A model generated the notes under the pieces. It saw only the letters and a program-made list of their open reading frames with translations. It was not told where the DNA came from and made no database searches. This document shows, piece by piece, positions 58,985-64,000 of a stretch of 64,000 bases of DNA. Numbering within the stretch: the stretch's first letter is position 1; each line of letters opens with the position of its first letter. The stretch spans positions 40,561,622 to 40,625,621 of the forward strand of contig RSEF01000005.1 in NCBI GenBank assembly GCA_003993805.1, given 5' to 3'. Position numbers and translations under genes: made by a program. This stretch comes from Himantopus leucocephalus (taxonomy: Eukaryota > Chordata > Aves > Charadriiformes > Recurvirostridae).

Positions 58985-59576
58985 CTTGAAAAAGTGTCAT
59001 AGCTTCTTTTGTATGGAGATCAGGCATACTTGGGGTTAATGCAGGCTGTTTGGTATGAGATTGTGTTGCAAAGCACTAAGTAATTTCAGCTTTCCCTGTC
59101 TTTGATGTTGGGAAAAGCGCTCAGCACCTACAAGGAAGTTCTTGGCACTTCACAAGGATTGGGCCAGAATGAGAACATTAGGAGATAGTTTGCTTTCTAA
59201 CATTTTAGGTCTGACTCATCAAGCCTTGACATTTACAGCCTTATTCAAACATGAACATCTTCAGGAGTAATTAAAAGGGAACCGTTTTAAAAAAGCTTTT
59301 TATATCAAAGAGAAAAGAAATAACTTTGTGTTGACTGTCTAAAAGAAGTGTGACAAAGCCTAATTACATTTATTCAAAATCTAGCCCAAATAAAATGTCA
59401 AGATAATGGCTCTCTTTCAAATTTAGAGCTGCATAAGAAATATACAGGGAAACAGACTGTAATAGATATAAACAAATCCAAGTCTGGATTAAATGAAAAG
59501 CTGTTACAAAACGAAAGCACACCATTTTCATGACGAATCAGGAGAAAATAAACATCCTCCAAAAAGCATAATGTAC

Positions 59577-59612
59577 CTTGCCCGCAAGAGAGCGTTTTAA
59601 TTGTTTCACTGA
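59577..59612 (-). CDS. 36-base exon (phase 1 in, 1 out)
   Basis: The acceptor is very strong (tgtaccccacttcag) and the donor GGCAAG/gtacat. It reads SETIKTLSCGQ between split codons and contains two CpG sites (cgctc, gcggg), rare in the flanking intron. A later donor near 59507 would extend it by about 70 bases, but then the junction codon to the next exon would be TAG. Confidence 0.6.
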
Positions 59613-60601
59613 CTGAAGTGGGGTACAGGGACACAAGGAGTGAGGGGTGAGGGAGTGGAGAGAATTTCTTAGAAATTATTAACCATCTTAAACAGCGTGG
59701 GTTTAAATGGCAGCAGAAGCACATTAACCTGGGTTTTCAGTCAAATTCAGCTGCTCGAGTTCAGACTCAGGATCCCCTGCAGAACTGAGCTCAAGCTGCT
59801 AGCTGAAGCAAAAAGCCAAAACACTGTCTCTTCGTTGAAGGATATACTCCCCAAATGATTTCCACTGGTGAAGCAAAGAAAAACAAGAGCAAATGAACAA
59901 GAAGGGCCCATCAGAAAGTGTTCAGGACAGAAATCTTGAGTGGAGAGGAAGAGCCATATCTACAGAAAAAAGAAGAAATGAAGTACAAATCCTTAACCAA
60001 TTCTCTAGTGTCTCTTATGTGTACCTTCTCCTTTCTCCCCCTCTTACAGGCTAACTTCATCTTTGAATCCATTTCTGCCTGGCATTCTTATTTTTCTCTC
60101 CCCTCCCTTCTCCATTGGCAATCGGGTTCAATTTCATAGTTCATAACACTGCCAGTCTCCAAATACTTTGTGCTTTACTCTTTAGAGGCTCCCAGCCATT
60201 TTGTGTACTACAAATGAACACAGTACTTCCTCGGGGATTAATCTTGCTATCCTTCAGCCAAGAACTCTCCCAGTAGAAGAAATCATATTGTCTGTTTACC
60301 CAGAGCAAGATTATAGAAACAGTGAGGCTATAACACCAACAAAAATAACTGTAGTGTCATCATTAAAGCATGCTCTATTCACGACTGAAAAAAGTAAATC
60401 AAAAACCATTATAAAGCTGCTTCTTTCTACATACTCAGATGAGTCATCAAAAGCATACAAGCATGTTGGATACACCAGTATTCAGAGAGCATCTCTGCAA
60501 CACCACATAGCATAGGGAATTTTTATTAAAACAAGGAACATGAGATCTCTGTCGTGATCCCTGAATTCCAATTATAAGCTCACACTTAGTTCTGTAACTA
60601 C

Positions 60602-60746
60602 CAGATGTCAAGTCAGAGTTGCCAAAGTGAAGAGGAACAGATGGCATAGACCCATTTAAGTCTCTGAGTTTTAAGAAGGGTTTGGGGGATTGCACAGAGG
60701 ATTTTTTTTCTTGTGCCAAATAAAGTACTAGGGGATTTTTCAGCAT
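60602..60746 (-). CDS. Exon, 48 codons (phase 0 in, 1 out)
   Basis: The acceptor is superb (gaaattgttttttcctgtag) and the donor GACATCTG/gtagtt. It opens MLKNPLVLYLAQEKKSSVQS, continues PKPFLKLRDLNGSM and ends HFGNSDLTS. The leading methionine is not a start: the acceptor ends directly before it. It joins in phase with 59577-59612 and, upstream, with the candidate at 61940-61964. Confidence 0.82.
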
Positions 60747-61939
60747 CTACAGGAAAAAACAATTTCAGGACAAATAAAAGACAATCCAAAGTCTCGAGCA
60801 AAATTAGCAGGTACTTAAAGTCCAATAAGTTTTCCCTCAAGTAGGAATTTTTATAGTAAATCCTTCTTTCTGAATAATTTCTTGTTTTTAATAGGAAAAA
60901 AAAAAATTCTGTAAAACCTCAAGTCATTCCATAAAATCTTTTCACTTATACAAAAAAAAAATATAAAGTACTTTATGACTGCAAATGAATCTCGGCTCTG
61001 AGTGCTGTTGAGAAATGTCAGACTGCAAATTAAAGAAGTTAAATAAACAGAAGTAATTGTATTTTCCCAGTGCCTGTGGTAGTGTTCACATAGAAATCTT
61101 ACATCTGGCCTTGTATTATGAGGTTAAAGGATTTTCAGCACGGGCAAAGAGGCAAAATAGAACTGTTTACTACTGATTCAAGTCCAAAGGAGAAAAAGTT
61201 TGAGATATCTGCCCTCTGAAATCACCAAACTCTTCTTTACTTAGAAACAAAATCCAGAGTAATGTTGAGGATCTGATCCTTTTGTTTCAGGGGAACTGCA
61301 GATGAGGGGTACATCTTAACACTGTATTGTAAGTGACTGTTGAAGAGCTCTTCATACTCTAATTCAGAAGTAACAAGAGTTAAGAATGGCTTTTGACATG
61401 TAAACTACAGTACAGGGGAAACTGTATAGAGCAAATAGTGTGAGAGGAGGAGGCACATTATGTGACAGTATAGTGCTGTTCTAGGCAGTGCCTGCTCAAA
61501 ACATGGTAGCCCACAATATCAGGGGATTTTCCGTAAACAGGCAGAGTTGTTTCCATTTGAAACTTGTTTCCCTTGAGACCGTTTTGGTCTTTGCATGTCT
61601 GCATCTTTGCTACACTGCAGTGCTTAACCCCTTAGCCATTATCCTATAACAGTGCTTGAAAATGGCTGTTTTCGCTTATGAGGATGTGCAACATCAAGTG
61701 CTCAATGTTGCAAACTGCACAGCACAGCAGGGGCAGATGACAAGAAACATACTCCTAAGTGTACTGATGAATAGGTCACTAAACTCATATAACCTGCTGT
61801 GAAAGAATTTAGAGGAAGGATGCACCAATGTACTGAAAATAAAACTGTCCAAGTTTGTTATTTAACCTCTAGGCCTAGTTTTATCCTGCTCGGTTTTCGA
61901 CAGTTTACTTGGAAACCTGGCTGCACTATGCCCTAATAC
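60747..61939. other. 1.2-kb intron, nothing recognised
   Basis: AT-rich, with A-runs near 60896 and 60950. No mobile element or supported exon. Confidence 0.5.
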
Positions 61940-61964
61940 TAGTTTCTGCAACCACTTAATCCCT
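61940..61964 (-). CDS. Candidate 25-base exon (phase 2 in, 0 out)
   Basis: It reads GIKWLQKL after a split codon. The acceptor (tgcactggaatatgcag) and donor (AACTA/gtatta) are moderate. It bridges the phase-2 end of 63372-63388 and the phase-0 start of 60602-60746 with a GAA junction codon. Confidence 0.4.
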
Positions 61965-63371
61965 CTGCATATTCCAGTGCAATCCAGAGAACAAGAGGCC
62001 ATATAAGTGAAATCCGTCTTTTCAAGAGGGTTTGATTTTAACCCCTTCTTCCAAAGAATGTGACTATGCACCCCTCATGCTCTGGGCAAATTCTTCAGCT
62101 CTTGCACTTACATGTATTCATTCTTTAACAAAACAATTAAAAATCTTCAAATATCTGCTCTCCTTATTCCTCAACCCCAGTCTGATCGTGAGAGAAACGA
62201 ACAAGCTCTAGACCGGGAATACAAAAGAATGGGTTAGTCCACAACAGAGATGTGGAGAATTATGCTACAGAAATACAAGCAGAGCAAATATATTATTATT
62301 GCCTTTATCAGGGAAATAAGGCAGTGAGACAGACTGAGAAGCTTCTCAAGCAATCAGCCTCTACTCATGGTTTCCTGCTGTAATCAGTGAAATAGATTTA
62401 GGACCAAAACCTTAAGTGCACTGGTTTATATACTCTCTGTTATTATTTTCGACCTTATAGAATTTGGCCTTAAAATGGAAAAGTTTTCCTTGAAAAATGA
62501 GTTTGTTTGGTTTTTTTAATGATGATATATCAAAGGTCTGCAACACAGAGATTAAACGATGAAAATACAAACTCTGGGAAAAAGATGGAAGTAGAAGAAG
62601 AGGGGAATAAATGAGCTAAATTAGCCAGTTGTAAAGGCAGACCTTTTTGCAAAGTAGCTAAGCCCAGCATTTTATTTACCAAACTACCAGGCTACAAAGA
62701 ATATCATACATTTATCAGCTATGTATATCTCAGTAACAGAATCCTTTCTTGCTGAGATTTTCAAACAACCCTTCAAACTCTCTTTTCTTCTTCAATGTCT
62801 GAAAGTGGTTATTTTTACCCAAGTCAAGCAGCTCAAACAATATATGTTTATCTCTACAGAAATAATGTTTATGCAAATGTGGAGATTTCAGAGGAGTCAC
62901 CAGTGAAGCACAGTTAGAACTGAAACTGAACATCACGTGTACAACTTTCAGCCTGTGCATATGAAGGAACCAAATATATCAGCCAGCCACCGGGGAGGGA
63001 GGGGGGAAGGAAAGGAATGCACAGGAATGCAGTGGTAGACTAAGTATACTTCAAGATCTAAAGATATTATTCCCAGGTTTTTTTCTGTCCTACCAATAAA
63101 AGCAGTTCCAGAAGAAACAAGTTATTTGCCTCATGCTCCTGCTCCCACCATAAGGCATCTAACTTATTTTTCTCAGTGGGTTGCTCAAATCCTTCCATAC
63201 ATAGGACCAGATTTGCCATGTTTCTGCACTTTAGATAACCAACTGCACTTATACCATGCCAGCATAAAAAGCACTAAGTCAGTAGGAGGAAAGCCAGTTG
63301 CTCTGCACTAGTGCCCGTGAGGCAATAAAAAGCCTTTTCTGCTTCTCTCAGTTCTGGCAAGACTCACTTAC
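61965..63371. other. 1.4-kb intron, nothing certain
   Basis: A tiny segment at 62112-62122 has good splice signals but is too short to judge. A purine-rich tract (gggagggagggggg) lies near 62994-63006. Nothing else is recognised. Confidence 0.45.
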
Positions 63372-63388
63372 TCCGTGTATTTTCCCAT
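63372..63388 (-). CDS. Candidate 17-base exon (phase 0 in, 2 out)
   Basis: The donor is very strong (ACACGGA/gtaagtgag) and the acceptor moderate (ggatgttccag). It reads MGKYT plus GA. It lies only 28 bases from the next upstream candidate, a very short intron for a vertebrate, which lowers confidence. Confidence 0.3.
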
Positions 63389-63416
63389 CTGGAACATCCT
63401 AACTGTACCTTGTTAC

Positions 63417-63442
63417 CTCATTTTCCTCGCTTCTCTCCAAGT
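63417..63442 (-). CDS. Candidate 26-base exon (phase 1 in, 0 out)
   Basis: The donor is good (AATGAG/gtaaca) and the acceptor fair (tatatctgccaatcag). It reads LERSEENE after a split GAC codon, acidic. The intron separating it from 63495-63529 would be about 52 bases. Confidence 0.3.
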
Positions 63443-63494
63443 CTGATTGGCAGATATACTTTGTTCTTTGCCTTTCCCTTCTTCTATTTCTCAC

Positions 63495-63529
63495 CTGAAT
63501 CATTCAAAGATTTGAATCTGCAGACCATT
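63495..63529 (-). CDS. Candidate 35-base exon (phase 2 in, 1 out)
   Basis: The acceptor is superb (aatctctactctgttgcag) and the donor strong (ATTCAG/gtgaga). Only one frame is open and reads MVCRFKSLNDS. It is the most upstream piece of the gene seen; nothing before it in the window looks like an exon. Confidence 0.45.
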
Positions 63530-64000
63530 CTGCAACAGAGTAGAGATTTTGCGGGAATGGTGAACAGTATCCAGCAGACTGTTCCCCAAGAGTGCATAGG
63601 ATCCGTTCATAAGTACTGTTTTTTCCCTGAGTTCCTCTGAAAGTGGCGTATTTACATGCTATCTCATTCTCGGAGCGTACATATAAAGTCTCAGTCTAGC
63701 CCTAGATTGAATCCCACAAGATGTAATGAGACTCAGCTTGAACATCTCATCTGTCTTAACCATTATAAATGAAGTTATCAGTAAATTACCAAAAAAACTA
63801 TTTCATTCTTAAGACGGCTCAGACCTACAGGAGACTTGGTCAGAATTATGGCCCTACTACAACACAGAAAAAAAAAAAAGTATGTCTCAAGGCAAACCAC
63901 GTCATTTTGTAATAAACAATCAGCATGAAATTTCTGTTTGCAGAAGATGTTTTTCTAAAACAAAATACATGACAAGGTCACCAGTAGTTTTCTCCCAGTT
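63530..64000. other. Upstream intron sequence, nothing recognised
   Basis: AT-rich sequence with an A-run near 63870. It has no start exon, CpG island or promoter-like feature, which supports the view that the gene's 5' end lies further away. Confidence 0.5.

Larger units (their letters stand above)
97..63529 (-). other. Internal part of a large multi-exon protein-coding gene, product not recognised
   Basis: At least 18 short open segments on the minus strand are each bounded by a plausible acceptor (pyrimidine tract plus AG) and donor (GT, mostly GTAAG or GTGAG type). Their reading phases fit together at nearly every successive junction. The joined reading gives about 700 codons with no internal stop, and introns run from about 30 bases to 12 kb. 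Neither an initiator exon nor a convincing terminal exon is present, so both ends lie outside. I do not recognise the family: there is no obvious kinase, zinc finger, transmembrane or signal segment. The middle exons carry scattered cysteines and alternating hydrophobic stretches that suggest beta structure; the last exons are basic and may be helical. All mobile elements found lie in its introns. Small exons are less certain than the large ones. Confidence 0.8.

Overview
The window looks like one stretch of a bird genome. It carries 3'-end fragments of young CR1 LINEs (the tail motif read as tcatagaatcatagaa on the + strand), a degenerate avian-type endogenous retrovirus with TG...CA LTRs, two solo LTRs, AT-rich introns and assembly N-gaps. 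There is no bacterial-style operon, rRNA, tRNA or CRISPR array, and no open reading frame above about 200 codons.

The main discovery is that almost the whole window appears to be the inside of one large multi-exon protein-coding gene on the minus strand, entering beyond position 63529 and leaving before position 97. I found it by looking for short open segments flanked by good splice acceptors and donors on the minus strand. In transcript order the best exons are 60746-60602, 59612-59577, 58984-58878, 58590-58378, 56639-56620, 54613-54512, 54126-54086, 51296-51075, 48608-48552, 47300-47246, 38234-38010, 29912-29820, 27361-27200, 22710-22564, 10127-10083, 9947-9928, 9364-9341 and 646-581. Weaker candidates lie at both ends. 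Reading phases agree across nearly every consecutive junction, which chance would rarely give. Three junctions remain unresolved: between exons 51075 and 48552, between 29820 and 27200, and possibly between 22564 and 10083. I do not recognise the protein. It shows cysteine-containing beta-rich-looking modules in the middle and a basic, possibly helical tail. No start codon, convincing stop codon or polyadenylation site of this gene is in the window.

The introns hold the mobile elements. From left to right: an old CR1/L3-like LINE (about 4445-5235, minus); a CR1 fragment with an assembly-made 41-base duplication (5513-5950); a solo LTR with a perf­ect 5-base target duplication GAGTC (12984-13695); a CR1 fragment ending in a 10-N gap (18509-18572); a second solo LTR (20820-21402); an old reverse-transcriptase piece and a CR1 with a 100-N gap (about 32.7-33.0 kb); a 3.4-kb internally deleted provirus (40298-43657) with a perfect GTGAA duplication, a complete 5' LTR, a lysine-tRNA-type primer site, gag-like, protease and partial reverse-transcriptase remnants and only a stub of 3' LTR; two more old reverse-transcriptase pieces (52.7 and 55.9 kb); and a CR1 with an internal deletion (56963-57350). 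The retroviral remains are broken by stops, frameshifts and deletions and are not functional.
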